The notes: generated by a model not told the origin, from the letters alone. 29,837 nucleotides of DNA from CAYXWM01 sp964392115 (GCA_964392115.1 CAYMOU010000023.1:1-29837); one strand, 5' to 3'; positions 15,567 to 23,490 are shown, numbered from the stretch's first letter. Translations and numbers: made by a program.

Positions 15567-15607
15567 TAATCCACATTATCAACATTATCCACAACAAAAA
15601 ATCCACA
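15567..15607 (+). promoter_or_regulatory. Array of DnaA-box-like 9-mers
   Basis: Three 9-mers abut head to tail: TAATCCACA (15567-15575), TTATCAACA (15576-15584) and the perfect consensus TTATCCACA (15585-15593). A fourth, AAATCCACA (15599-15607), follows after 5 bp. The first and second differ from the consensus at one position, the fourth at two. The array lies between a candidate promoter and the MBL start codon. Possible roles are DnaA-dependent regulation or DnaA titration; no replication-origin genes are near. Binding itself is inference. Confidence 0.55.
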
Positions 15608-15621
15608 CAGGGGGTTTTATA

Positions 15622-16242
15622 ATGAAACTCATTACCTTGGCAGTATCATACCTGCAAGAAAACACCTACATCTATTTTGATGAAACAAGCTCCATAGGCG
15701 TAATCATAGACCCCGGCGCAGAGCCGGATAAAATATACACCGCTGTCAAAAACAACGCCTTAAAAATCACCCATATACTCCTAACCCACGGCCATTGGGA
15801 CCATATAGGCGCCGTGGAAAAACTGGTGGAAAAAACCGGTGCAAAGGTTGCCGTACACGAAGCCGAATTGGAATTACTGAAAATGTTCGCCGCTGAAATT
15901 CGCTCTGATATTAAGGTGGATACGGTGCTGAAAAACGGCGATATTATACCGGTTGCCGGCACAAAATTAAAAGTCCTCCACACACCCGGCCATACTCCCG
16001 GCGGAGTCTGCTTTTACGACGAGGCTGAAAAAATCCTCTTTACCGGCGACACCTTATTTTACGAATCCGTGGGCAGAACAGACTTTGAATATTCCGAACC
16101 CGAGGACGAATTGGCTTCCATAGTAAACGTAATTTACAAACTTCCCGAGGACGTTATAGCCTTCCCGGGTCATGGCCCAAAAACCACCATAGGCCACGAA
16201 ATTGCAAGAAATCCCTTTGTGGGTCGCAACGGTTTAAGATGA
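15622..16242 (+). CDS. MBL-fold metallo-hydrolase (YqgX / glyoxalase II-like)
   Basis: A cytosolic metallo-beta-lactamase-fold hydrolase of 206 aa with a di-metal site. The motif THGHWDHIGAV gives His56, His58, Asp60 and His61; further ligands are in HTPGHTPGGV, FTGDTLF and FPGHGPKTTIG. This set is typical of the YqgX/GloB group, whose members hydrolyse thioesters such as S-lactoyl-bacillithiol or glutathione conjugates; the actual substrate is not known. ATG 15622 follows AGGGGG; a longer frame from 15469 would translate the DnaA-box array and is rejected. It overlaps hemZ by four bases (ATGA), suggesting translational coupling. This gene beside rel, hemZ, hisS and aspS is a common Clostridia arrangement, often with dtd after rel; dtd is absent here. 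Confidence 0.92.
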   Translation: MKLITLAVSYLQENTYIYFDETSSIGVIIDPGAEPDKIYTAVKNNALKITHILLTHGHWDHIGAVEKLVEKTGAKVAVHEAELELLKMFAAEIRSDIKVDTVLKNGDIIPVAGTKLKVLHTPGHTPGGVCFYDEAEKILFTGDTLFYESVGRTDFEYSEPEDELASIVNVIYKLPEDVIAFPGHGPKTTIGHEIARNPFVGRNGLR

Positions 16243-17669
16243 ACTGCTTATTAAAGGGTCATAATTTTATCAACGAGGTGCAAACAGCCACCCAGGTTTT
16301 TTTCCAACACCAAGGCTTTGTGAAAACCGATGAAATCAGCCAAACCGGCTACACGGTGCTTTCGGAGCTGGCAGGAAATGTTTGCATAGGCGAGGTTTAT
16401 AAAGACGGCATTTTGCAAGTCCGCAAGGAACTCACCGTTATAGACTTTTTTCCCGACACAACCAAAAACCAAAAGGTTACGGTGAAACAGGTGCTGTATC
16501 TTGCTTTGAAAGAAGCCACCGGTATTAATCCGCCTTGGGGTGCTTTAACGGGCATACGTCCCACGAAAATAGCCCATCAGCTTTGGGAACAAGGCCATAG
16601 TGACAAAGAAGTTTCGGATTTGCTCAGGGATATTTATTTCATAACTCCGGACAAGACCAAGCTTTGCCTTGATGTTGCCAAGGAAGAAGTGGCAATAATC
16701 AAAGATAACAGTCCTCAAGACTACAGCCTTTACGTGGGCATACCTTTTTGCCCGTCACAATGCCATTATTGCTCCTTTACCTCCTACCCCATAAGCAAAT
16801 TCGCCGGGTTAGTAGACCGGTATTTGGAATGTTTGGCTTTAGAGGTGGAAAAATGCGGCGATTATATAAAGTCCCATAACCTTAAAACCGTTTACATCGG
16901 CGGCGGCACGCCTACCTCATTAAACGAAAGCCAACTTGCAACCCTGTTATCCCTCATAAAAAAGCACTTCCCAACCGAACAAGCCGTGGAATACACCGTA
17001 GAAGCCGGCCGGGCAGACACCGTTACCAAGGAAAAATTACAGATATTAAAGGAATACTCCGTATCCCGAATATCTGTAAACCCTCAAACCTTAAACGACG
17101 AAACCCTTGTTACCATAGGACGCAAGCACAGCGTTGAGGATTTTTTCAGGGCCTTTCAAACCGCAAGGGAATGCGGTCACAATAACATAAACGCCGACCT
17201 GATTATAGGCCTACCGGGCGAAGATTGCGGCCACGTAAAAAAAACCATGGAAGGCATAATAGCCCTAAACCCCGAATCCATAACCGTTCATACACTTGCT
17301 GTAAAACGAGCATCTCTCATGAAGGAACAATACTCCCTCGGGGATTTGCTCCGCAATACGGAAGAAATGCTTGCCCTAGCCGCCCGTTACGTAACCGCCG
17401 CCGGCTACAAGCCCTATTATATGTACCGCCAAAAAAACAGCCTTGGCAACTTCGAAAACGTGGGCTATTGCAAACCCGGCTTCGAAGGTATTTATAATGT
17501 GCAAATTATGGAGGAAAAACAATCCATTTTGGCCCTGGGTGCCGGTGCTGTCACAAAAATAGTTAACCTAGATACAAACCGTATCGAACGCACCGAGAAT
17601 GTCAAGAATGTTGAGGAATACATTAAGCGTATAGATGAAATGACGGAGCGAAAAAAACTAAACATATAG
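16239..17669 (+). CDS. hemZ: Radical SAM coproporphyrinogen dehydrogenase-like HemZ
   Basis: A radical SAM enzyme of the HemN/HemZ group (476 aa) annotated as oxygen-independent coproporphyrinogen III dehydrogenase, which oxidatively decarboxylates coproporphyrinogen III in heme synthesis. The cluster motif is CPSQCHYC (Cys171, Cys175, Cys178), followed by YIGGGTPTSLN and the HemN-like LIIGLPGE stretch. The N-terminal domain with LTGIRPTKI (about 104-112) is what separates HemZ from HemN and HemW. The start overlaps the MBL stop (ATGA). Heme-pathway genes are not nearby, and many anaerobic Clostridia keep HemZ without a full heme pathway, so its true substrate is uncertain. Confidence 0.93.
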   Translation: MNCLLKGHNFINEVQTATQVFFQHQGFVKTDEISQTGYTVLSELAGNVCIGEVYKDGILQVRKELTVIDFFPDTTKNQKVTVKQVLYLALKEATGINPPWGALTGIRPTKIAHQLWEQGHSDKEVSDLLRDIYFITPDKTKLCLDVAKEEVAIIKDNSPQDYSLYVGIPFCPSQCHYCSFTSYPISKFAGLVDRYLECLALEVEKCGDYIKSHNLKTVYIGGGTPTSLNESQLATLLSLIKKHFPTEQAVEYTVEAGRADTVTKEKLQILKEYSVSRISVNPQTLNDETLVTIGRKHSVEDFFRAFQTARECGHNNINADLIIGLPGEDCGHVKKTMEGIIALNPESITVHTLAVKRASLMKEQYSLGDLLRNTEEMLALAARYVTAAGYKPYYMYRQKNSLGNFENVGYCKPGFEGIYNVQIMEEKQSILALGAGAVTKIVNLDTNRIERTENVKNVEEYIKRIDEMTERKKLNI

Positions 17670-17701
17670 CTTTATTGAATAAAGAATTAAATTACCCTGT
17701 T

Positions 17702-17875
17702 AATACTAATTCCATTTAAAACAGTAGATAAAAATTTGAATTTAGACAAAGATTCAAGGATAATTTGCAAATTATTATCCTTCATTAAATATGGAATTAG
17801 TATAAAGTCTTTTTGAAAGGGGCTTGGGTAAAACTCTTTCTTCAGAAAAAGTTTTACCCAAGGTTTTATCCTTTC
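17702..17875 (+). repeat. BOX-like repeat copy 4 with 5' nested inverted repeats, before hisS
   Basis: The core (17802-17872) has TAAAGTCTTTTTGAAAGGGG, then the hairpin TTGGGTAAAACTCTTTCT/AGAAAAAGTTTTACCCAA, then AAGGTTTTATCCTTT. Directly 5' lies an outer inverted repeat TACTAATTCCAT (17704-17715) / ATGGAATTAGTA (17791-17802), which encloses a smaller stem AAGGATAAT/ATTATCCTT (17756-17782). The unit ends about 10 nt before the hisS ribosome binding site and is in hisS orientation. Confidence 0.85.
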
Positions 17876-17892
17876 CACCTACGGAGGTCATT

Positions 17893-19155
17893 ATGAATAT
17901 ATCAACACCCAAGGGCACCAAAGACATATTCGGCACGGAAGTCGAAACGTGGCAGCTGTTAGAAACCGAAATCAGAAACCTGTGTACCCAATTCCATATA
18001 GGCGAAGTCCGCACGCCTGTTTTCGAGCATACGGAAATTTTTATTAAAGGCTCCGGGGACGCCACAGATGTAGTCCAAAAAGAAATGTATACCTTTACGG
18101 ACAAAGGCAACCGCAGCATCACCCTTAAACCGGAGGTAACACCGGGCGTTGCAAGAGCCTTTCTTGTGAACAAACTCTACGCCGGGGTGCAACCCACGAA
18201 ATTATACTATATTTCGCCTTGCTTCCGCTACGAACAACCCCAAGACGGCCGCCAACGCCAGTTCCACCAGTTCGGCATAGAATGTTTCGGCTCTTACAGC
18301 TCTGCCGCCGATGCAGAGGTTATATCCCTTGCCTACGAACTGTTCCGCCGACTGGGTCTGAAAAACACGGAATTACACATAAACAGCCTTGGCGGTGAAC
18401 AATGCCGCAAGGTTTATAACGCCAAAGTCAAGGAATTTTTGTCCCACAATTTGGACGGGCTTTGTCCTCTTTGCAAGGACCGATTCGAACGCAATACCCT
18501 TCGTGTTTTGGACTGCAAGGTAGACGCCTGCAAAAAAATTATAGAAGATGCACCCTCAGTTTTGGACTGCCTTGGCGAAGAATGTACCGAGCATTTTAAC
18601 ACCCTTAAAAAAATCCTCACCGCCATGGATATACCCTTCACCGTAGACCCTCGCATAGTTCGTGGCTTGGATTATTACACTCGTACCGTTTTTGAGTTTG
18701 TTTGCACCGATTTAGGGGCACAATCTACAATATGCGGCGGCGGCCGTTACGACAACCTTATAGAAGGCTACGGCGGGCCCAAAACAGGCGGCATAGGCTT
18801 TGGCTTGGGCATGGAACGTCTGTTAAAGGCTCTTGCCAACCAAAACAACCAACCCCAACCGGCCGAGAAAAACCTAATCTTTATAGGTGCAAGCGGCGAC
18901 GAAGGCTTCCTAAAAGCACAGGAACTTATCTACCGCCTACGCCAAAAAGGCCTAAACGCAGAAGGCGATACCCTCCAACGCTCCGTTAAAGCCCAGTTTA
19001 AATATGCCGACAAAATCGGCGCAACCTACGCCATGATTATAGGCGACCAAGAGCTTAAAACAGCCACTGTTAACGCCAAAAACATGAAAACCGGCGAACA
19101 GACCCAAGTCTCCCTAACACCCGACGCCCTTTATAATCATACAAATAACATATGA
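17893..19155 (+). CDS. hisS: Histidyl-tRNA synthetase
   Basis: A class II aminoacyl-tRNA synthetase of 420 aa that charges tRNA-His. Visible are the N-terminal PKGTKDIFG, motif 1 (RTPVFEHTEIF), motif 2 (CFRYEQPQDGRQRQFHQFGIE region), the histidine-specific motifs LDYYTRTVFEF and GGGRYDNLI, motif 3 (GIGFGLGMERL), and a C-terminal anticodon-binding domain (about 325-420). ATG 17893 follows GGAGGT by 5 nt; a longer frame from 17824 would translate the repeat and is rejected. No T-box leader, which many Firmicutes hisS genes have, was recognised; the upstream region is taken up by repeat copy 4. Confidence 0.97.
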   Translation: MNISTPKGTKDIFGTEVETWQLLETEIRNLCTQFHIGEVRTPVFEHTEIFIKGSGDATDVVQKEMYTFTDKGNRSITLKPEVTPGVARAFLVNKLYAGVQPTKLYYISPCFRYEQPQDGRQRQFHQFGIECFGSYSSAADAEVISLAYELFRRLGLKNTELHINSLGGEQCRKVYNAKVKEFLSHNLDGLCPLCKDRFERNTLRVLDCKVDACKKIIEDAPSVLDCLGEECTEHFNTLKKILTAMDIPFTVDPRIVRGLDYYTRTVFEFVCTDLGAQSTICGGGRYDNLIEGYGGPKTGGIGFGLGMERLLKALANQNNQPQPAEKNLIFIGASGDEGFLKAQELIYRLRQKGLNAEGDTLQRSVKAQFKYADKIGATYAMIIGDQELKTATVNAKNMKTGEQTQVSLTPDALYNHTNNI

Positions 19156-19362
19156 ATTTAACCAAACCGTAACAATCCGCAAGCTAATTTATTTGCTAAT
19201 ATAACTAAAATATTGTAAAATAAAATATTACCAAAGAAGACAGTGTTACCGGCAAAATATAAAAGAAAAAACCTTGGGCTTTCAGCCCAAACCCGACTTC
19301 CTTCTTGAAAGAAAGAAGCAAAGAACTTTAACATAAAGGCACAAAGTTTCAAGCGTCCCTGT
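19156..19362. other. Intergenic spacer between hisS and repeat copy 5
   Basis: An AT-rich spacer without a supported ORF. A perfect hairpin TTGGGCT-TTC-AGCCCAA (19274-19290) is present, but its T-run lies on the minus-strand side, so as a terminator it would stop leftward transcription and not hisS. A second weak purine/pyrimidine stem follows near 19300-19318. Confidence 0.45.
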
Positions 19363-19527
19363 TAAAGTCTTTTTGAAGGGAGTTTTAGACCAAGTTGCAA
19401 TCTAAAATTGCAACGCCATAGCATACCAATTCGCACTATAGTATTCAATAATCAGTGCTTTGAAAGCGAATTGGTATAAGGAAAACTTTTTCTTCAGAAA
19501 AAGTTTCCCTCAAGGTCTTATCTTTTC
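19363..19527 (+). repeat. BOX-like repeat copy 5 (long composite form), before aspS
   Basis: It has the same module order as copy 3: TAAAGTCTTTTTGAAGGGAG, a GTTGCAA stem (19394-19414), the inverted repeat CATACCAATTCGC (19422-19434) / GCGAATTGGTAT (19466-19477), then the right hairpin GAAAACTTTTTCT/AGAAAAAGTTTCC and CTCAAGGTCTTATCTTTT. Sequence between the arms differs from copy 3 while the arms are kept. It is in aspS orientation and ends about 37 nt before its ATG. Confidence 0.85.
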
Positions 19528-19563
19528 CGGCCGGCCACTATCTGCATAAGAAGGATTGAGAAT

Positions 19564-21357
19564 ATGCAAGAATTATTATCCGGAATGAAACGCAGCCACT
19601 ACTGCGCCGACGTAACCGAAACGCTTATAGGCAAAACTGTAACAGTCATGGGTTGGATAAACAAACGCCGTGACCTGGGCAAACTTATCTTCATCGCCCT
19701 CCGTGACCGCACCGGCCTTTTGCAAATCATTATAGACGGCAACAAAGTAAGCCCGGAAATCTTCCAAAAAGCCGAATCCCTCCGGGGCGAATACGTAATC
19801 GGCGTAACCGGCGTGGTTATCCCTCGTACGGAAAAAGACATAAACCCTAACATGAAAACCGGCAAAGTGGAACTTGAAGTGCAGGAATTACGTCTATTTT
19901 CACAGGCGCAAGTACCTCCTTTCCAAGTTATGGATACCGGTGTTGCCAACGACCTACGCTTGAAATACCGCTACCTTGACCTAAGACGCCCGGAATTGCT
20001 TTCAAACCTGATTTTACGCCACTCATTAACCAATTCCGTTCGCCGTTTCTTGGCAGACGAAGGCTTTATAGACGTGGAAACCCCTGTACTGACCAAAAGC
20101 ACCCCGGAAGGCGCCAGAGACTACCTTGTTCCCAGCCGTGTTTACCCGGGCAACTTCTACGCCTTACCCCAATCACCCCAAATTTTCAAGCAACTTTTAA
20201 TGGTGGCAGGGTTTGACAGGTACTTCCAAATAGTTAAATGCTTCCGTGATGAGGACCTTCGTGCCGACCGTCAGCCGGAATTTACACAAATAGATATGGA
20301 ACTTTCCTTTGTGGACGTAGACGACGTTTTGGACATTAACGAGCGTATGCTGCAAAAGGTGTTCAAGGAAGTTATGGACATGGACCTTGAACTGCCCTTC
20401 AAACGTATACCCTACAAAGAAGCCATGGAACGTTACGGCTCCGACAAGCCGGACACCCGTTTCGGCATGGAACTTGTTAACATTACAAACGTGGTTAACA
20501 ACTCCGAATTCAAAATGTTCCAAGACGCTATAGACAACGGCGGCAGCGTTCGAGGCATTTGCTCTCAAGGCAACGCAACCATGCCCCGTAAACAAATCGA
20601 TGCTCTGGTTGAATGCGCAAAAACTTACAAGGCTAAGGGCTTGGCTTGGATTAGCGTGCTTGAAGGCGGCGAACTTAAAACCAGCCTGACCAAATTCTTT
20701 AGCCCGGAAAAATTAGCCGAAATCGTAGCGGCTTTTAACGCCCAAGCCGGAGATTTAGTTCTGATTTGTGCGGATAAAGACAGCATAGTATTTGACGCTC
20801 TGGGTGCTTTGCGTCTGGAACTTGCCAAAAAGCTTGACTTAACAGGAAAATTCAACTTTCTCTGGGTTACCGAATTCCCGCTTTTGGAATGGTCCGAGGA
20901 CGACAACCGCTTCTACGCAAAACACCACCCCTTTACCGCTCCCATGGACGAGGATATTCATTTGTTGGATTCCGACCCCGGCGCTGTTCGTGCCAAGGCC
21001 TACGACGTGGTGCTTAACGGCGTGGAAATCGGCGGCGGCAGCATAAGAATCTATCAACGTGACCTGCAAAAACAAATGTTTCAAGTTCTGGGCTTTACCC
21101 CGGAAGATGCGGAAATCCGCTTCGGCTTCATGATGGACGCCTTCCAATACGGCGCACCGCCACACGGTGGCTTGGCTTACGGCCTTGACCGCATAGTTAT
21201 GCTTATGACCGGCGCAGACTCCATCAGAGACGTTATCGCCTTCCCCAAAGTAAAAGACGCCTCCTGCCCAATGACCGACGCTCCGGGCACAGTGGACGAA
21301 AAACAACTTGCTGAACTTGGTCTTAAAATAATTCAAACACAAGAAAATAAGGAATAA
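19564..21357 (+). CDS. aspS: Aspartyl-tRNA synthetase
   Basis: A bacterial-type class II synthetase of 597 aa that charges tRNA-Asp. The N-terminal OB anticodon-binding domain (about 1-110) is followed by the catalytic core: motif 1 region near FIDVETPVLTKSTPEGARDY, motif 2 FRDEDLRADRQPEFTQID, and motif 3 GLAYGLDRIVML. The bacterial GAD insertion is about 290-420. In the anticodon-binding domain the sequence is RRDLG (Leu38), as in E. coli, where enzymes that also charge tRNA-Asn usually have RRDHG; this suggests a discriminating AspRS, by inference. The ATG follows AAGGA. It is the last gene of the rel-hisS-aspS neighbourhood, with repeat copy 6 starting 34 nt after the stop. Confidence 0.97.
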   Translation: MQELLSGMKRSHYCADVTETLIGKTVTVMGWINKRRDLGKLIFIALRDRTGLLQIIIDGNKVSPEIFQKAESLRGEYVIGVTGVVIPRTEKDINPNMKTGKVELEVQELRLFSQAQVPPFQVMDTGVANDLRLKYRYLDLRRPELLSNLILRHSLTNSVRRFLADEGFIDVETPVLTKSTPEGARDYLVPSRVYPGNFYALPQSPQIFKQLLMVAGFDRYFQIVKCFRDEDLRADRQPEFTQIDMELSFVDVDDVLDINERMLQKVFKEVMDMDLELPFKRIPYKEAMERYGSDKPDTRFGMELVNITNVVNNSEFKMFQDAIDNGGSVRGICSQGNATMPRKQIDALVECAKTYKAKGLAWISVLEGGELKTSLTKFFSPEKLAEIVAAFNAQAGDLVLICADKDSIVFDALGALRLELAKKLDLTGKFNFLWVTEFPLLEWSEDDNRFYAKHHPFTAPMDEDIHLLDSDPGAVRAKAYDVVLNGVEIGGGSIRIYQRDLQKQMFQVLGFTPEDAEIRFGFMMDAFQYGAPPHGGLAYGLDRIVMLMTGADSIRDVIAFPKVKDASCPMTDAPGTVDEKQLAELGLKIIQTQENKE

Positions 21358-21390
21358 TTCAATACTGCATAAAACATCCCTTCCAAATGC

Positions 21391-21462
21391 ATAGTCTTTT
21401 TGAAAGGGGCTTGGGGAAAATTATTTCTACAGAAAAAGTTTTCCCCAAGGTTTTAATTTCTT
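21391..21462 (+). repeat. BOX-like repeat copy 6 (hairpin form), between aspS and moxR
   Basis: TAGTCTTTTTGAAAGGGGC is followed by 18-nt arms TTGGGGAAAATTATTTCT (21411-21428) and AGAAAAAGTTTTCCCCAA (21431-21448), then GGTTTTAATTTCTTTTT. This copy looks most like an intrinsic terminator for the upstream gene, and equally like a leader element of the downstream one. Confidence 0.85.
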
Positions 21463-21489
21463 TTTAATCTAACCAAACGGGTGAATATC

Positions 21490-22458
21490 ATGGACTTTAA
21501 CCGGCAAGATATAGAAAGCTTTGCGGATAATTTCAATAAAATAAGCAGCGAAATCAAAAAGGTTATCGTTGGCCAAGCGGATATTGTGGACAATGTGTTG
21601 ACCGCCATTACAGCCTCCGGCAATATTCTGTTGGAAGGCCTGCCCGGCCTTGGCAAAACGGAATTGGTTAAAACTTTAAGCAAGGTTCTGGACATGGAAT
21701 TCTCCAGAATACAGTTCACCCCGGATCTTATGCCGGCCGATATTACCGGCACGGACATTTTAACCAAGGACAACAACAGCGCCCAATTCGAATTTCGCCC
21801 CGGCCCGGTCTTTGCCAATATAGTCCTTGCGGATGAAATTAACAGGGCAACGCCCAAAACCCAATCCGCCTTGCTGGAAGCCATGCAGGAAAAAACCGTC
21901 ACCGTAGGCGGCACTTCCCATGTTTTGCCCAACCCGTTTTTTGTAATAGCCACCCAAAATCCCTTGGAACTGGAGGGTACATATCCTCTGCCGGAGGCCC
22001 AACTTGACCGTTTTTTAATGAAATTACACATTGAATTTCCCGACAAAGAACAGCTTTACACCATTGTGGAACAAACCACCGGCTTGGGAAAAGTCCCGGT
22101 TACCCAAGTTGCCACTGCCCAAGACCTGCTGAAAATGGGTGAAATCGCTAAAGGTGTACCCATTTCACGGCCGGTTGGCGAATATGCCATGGAACTCATA
22201 CTGAAAACCCATCCGAAGACCGCCGAAAGCCCGGAAATCACCAAAAAATACGTGCGTTACGGCGCAAGCCCCAGGGCCGCACAAGCCATAATTACCGTGG
22301 CCAGGATTTACGCCCTGTTGGACGGCCGCTTTAACGTAGCCTTTGACGACATAAAAAAAGCAGCCCTGCCCACCTTGAGGCACAGACTGTTTTTAAACTT
22401 TGAAGCCCTTGCGGACGATATTTCTCCGGATACCATTATAAACGAGTTGATTTTATGA
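21490..22458 (+). CDS. MoxR-family AAA+ ATPase
   Basis: An AAA+ ATPase of 322 aa of the MoxR group, chaperone-like proteins thought to help assemble or activate metalloenzymes and other complexes together with von Willebrand factor A-type partners. Walker A is GLPGLGKT (50-57), Walker B with DEIN is near 111-118 (VLADEINRATPKTQ), and the GTYPLPEAQLDRFLMK region carries the sensor and arginine-finger signature. The ATG at 21490 is preferred to a GTG at 21481; neither has a strong Shine-Dalgarno, the best being CGGGTG upstream of the ATG. It overlaps the next gene by four bases (ATGA), as is usual for the MoxR/DUF58 pair. Confidence 0.92.
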   Translation: MDFNRQDIESFADNFNKISSEIKKVIVGQADIVDNVLTAITASGNILLEGLPGLGKTELVKTLSKVLDMEFSRIQFTPDLMPADITGTDILTKDNNSAQFEFRPGPVFANIVLADEINRATPKTQSALLEAMQEKTVTVGGTSHVLPNPFFVIATQNPLELEGTYPLPEAQLDRFLMKLHIEFPDKEQLYTIVEQTTGLGKVPVTQVATAQDLLKMGEIAKGVPISRPVGEYAMELILKTHPKTAESPEITKKYVRYGASPRAAQAIITVARIYALLDGRFNVAFDDIKKAALPTLRHRLFLNFEALADDISPDTIINELIL

Positions 22459-23318
22459 ACACGGTTTCGGAAGCCCTAACCCACGAATTTCTGTCAAAGT
22501 TGGAAATACTGAACCTTTCCTTGAACAGCCCTGTAAACACCGGCTATTCCGGCATAAGAACAGCCAAATCCAAGGGCAACTCACAAGAATTTTCCGACTA
22601 TCGGAACTATGCCCCGGGTGACGACATACGCCGCATAGACTGGAACAGCTACGGCCGCTTAAACCGCTTGTTTTTAAAGCTGTATTCCGAAGAAAAACAG
22701 GCAACCTTTAACATTTTCTTAGACAAAAGCAAATCCATAGGTTTCGGAGAGAAATTCCTACACGCTAGGCTTATTGCCGCTTCTTTGGCTTTTATAGCCT
22801 TGAAAAACTCCGACAGGGTGAATATTTTTGCCTTTGACAATAAAATCGACCGGCTGAAAACCGGCCTATCTTCAAAAGGTCTGTTCCCGCAGACCGTGAA
22901 ATTTTTGGATTCCTTAGAATCCGCAGAACAATCCCAATTTACACCTTCCATGATAGCCGACAAAAACCTAGGCAACGGAATTTCCTTTATTATTTCGGAT
23001 TTTTTTATGGAAGACTACAAAGACAGCCTTAAACTGCTCCAAAACAAACGACAATCAGTTTTCTTGATACACATACTGTCCCCGGAAGAAACAGAACCCT
23101 CATATTCCCAAAAAGTCCGCCTTCTGGACTCGGAAAACCGGGACTTTTTAGACCTGGATTTAAACCCTAGCATACTTGAATCATATAAAAAAGAACTGGA
23201 TAATTTCAGAAACAATATCTCGGAATTTTGCAAAAAACGCAACATCGCTTATATTTATGCTCCAACGCAAAATCACGTACTGAAAACTGTTACCGAAATC
23301 ATAAACTATCGCACTTGA
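22455..23318 (+). CDS. DUF58 domain protein with vWA-like fold
   Basis: A soluble protein of 287 aa of the DUF58 family, which is related to von Willebrand factor A domains. The DUF58 signature YRNYAPGDDIRRIDWNSYGR is at 49-68. A MIDAS-like DxSxS (Asp90, Ser92, Ser94 in LDKSKSI) suggests a bound divalent metal. No membrane segment is seen. The gene is translationally coupled to moxR. In many genomes further membrane vWA or transglutaminase genes follow; here the operon ends after two genes. Function is not established beyond co-working with the MoxR ATPase. Confidence 0.9.
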   Translation: MNTVSEALTHEFLSKLEILNLSLNSPVNTGYSGIRTAKSKGNSQEFSDYRNYAPGDDIRRIDWNSYGRLNRLFLKLYSEEKQATFNIFLDKSKSIGFGEKFLHARLIAASLAFIALKNSDRVNIFAFDNKIDRLKTGLSSKGLFPQTVKFLDSLESAEQSQFTPSMIADKNLGNGISFIISDFFMEDYKDSLKLLQNKRQSVFLIHILSPEETEPSYSQKVRLLDSENRDFLDLDLNPSILESYKKELDNFRNNISEFCKKRNIAYIYAPTQNHVLKTVTEIINYRT

Positions 23319-23405
23319 AAGCTATCTTGCAACGGCAAGTTTTATAAATCACAATAAAAATAAAACGACAACTTTAAAGATAATCAGTTGTATTATAGTT
23401 ATATG

Positions 23406-23450
23406 TTAAAGTCTTTTTGAAGGAAGTTTCCCTCAAGGTCTTAACTTTTT
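23406..23450 (+). repeat. BOX-like repeat copy 7 (short form), before the GAF-PAS gene
   Basis: TTAAAGTCTTTTTGAAGGAAG runs straight into TTTCCCTCAAGGTCTTAAC: the left module and the right end are joined without the long hairpin. The remaining sequence still forms a small stem (GAAGGA/TTCCCTC type). Copy 9 has the same short architecture. Confidence 0.75.
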
Positions 23451-23490
23451 TTCCAACATCTTTTGATTTTTAACCTGAAAGGGTTTTAAT

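Noticed and set aside
15567..15607. Chromosomal replication origin
   Set aside because: DnaA-like boxes are present, but there is no dnaA, dnaN, rnpA-rpmH or gyrase gene nearby and no extended AT-rich unwinding region was identified.
15469..15621. N-terminal extension of the MBL protein by 51 residues
   Set aside because: The extension has no similarity to the family and covers the promoter and DnaA-box array; AGGGGG precedes the ATG at 15622.
17824..17892. N-terminal extension of HisS by 23 residues
   Set aside because: It is translated from the repeat hairpin; GGAGGT lies directly before the ATG at 17893.
19274..19290. Terminator of hisS
   Set aside because: The stem is perfect, but the T-run is on the minus-strand side, so it is in the wrong direction for hisS.
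17680..19560. T-box riboswitches in front of hisS and aspS
   Set aside because: Neither leader shows the conserved T-box sequence (AGGGTGGNACCGCG) or a terminator/antiterminator pair of that type; the space is occupied by the repeats.
20839..21342. Long antisense ORF opposite aspS
   Set aside because: It has no ribosome binding site or recognisable family and lies entirely opposite a well-supported synthetase gene; it is a by-product of codon usage.
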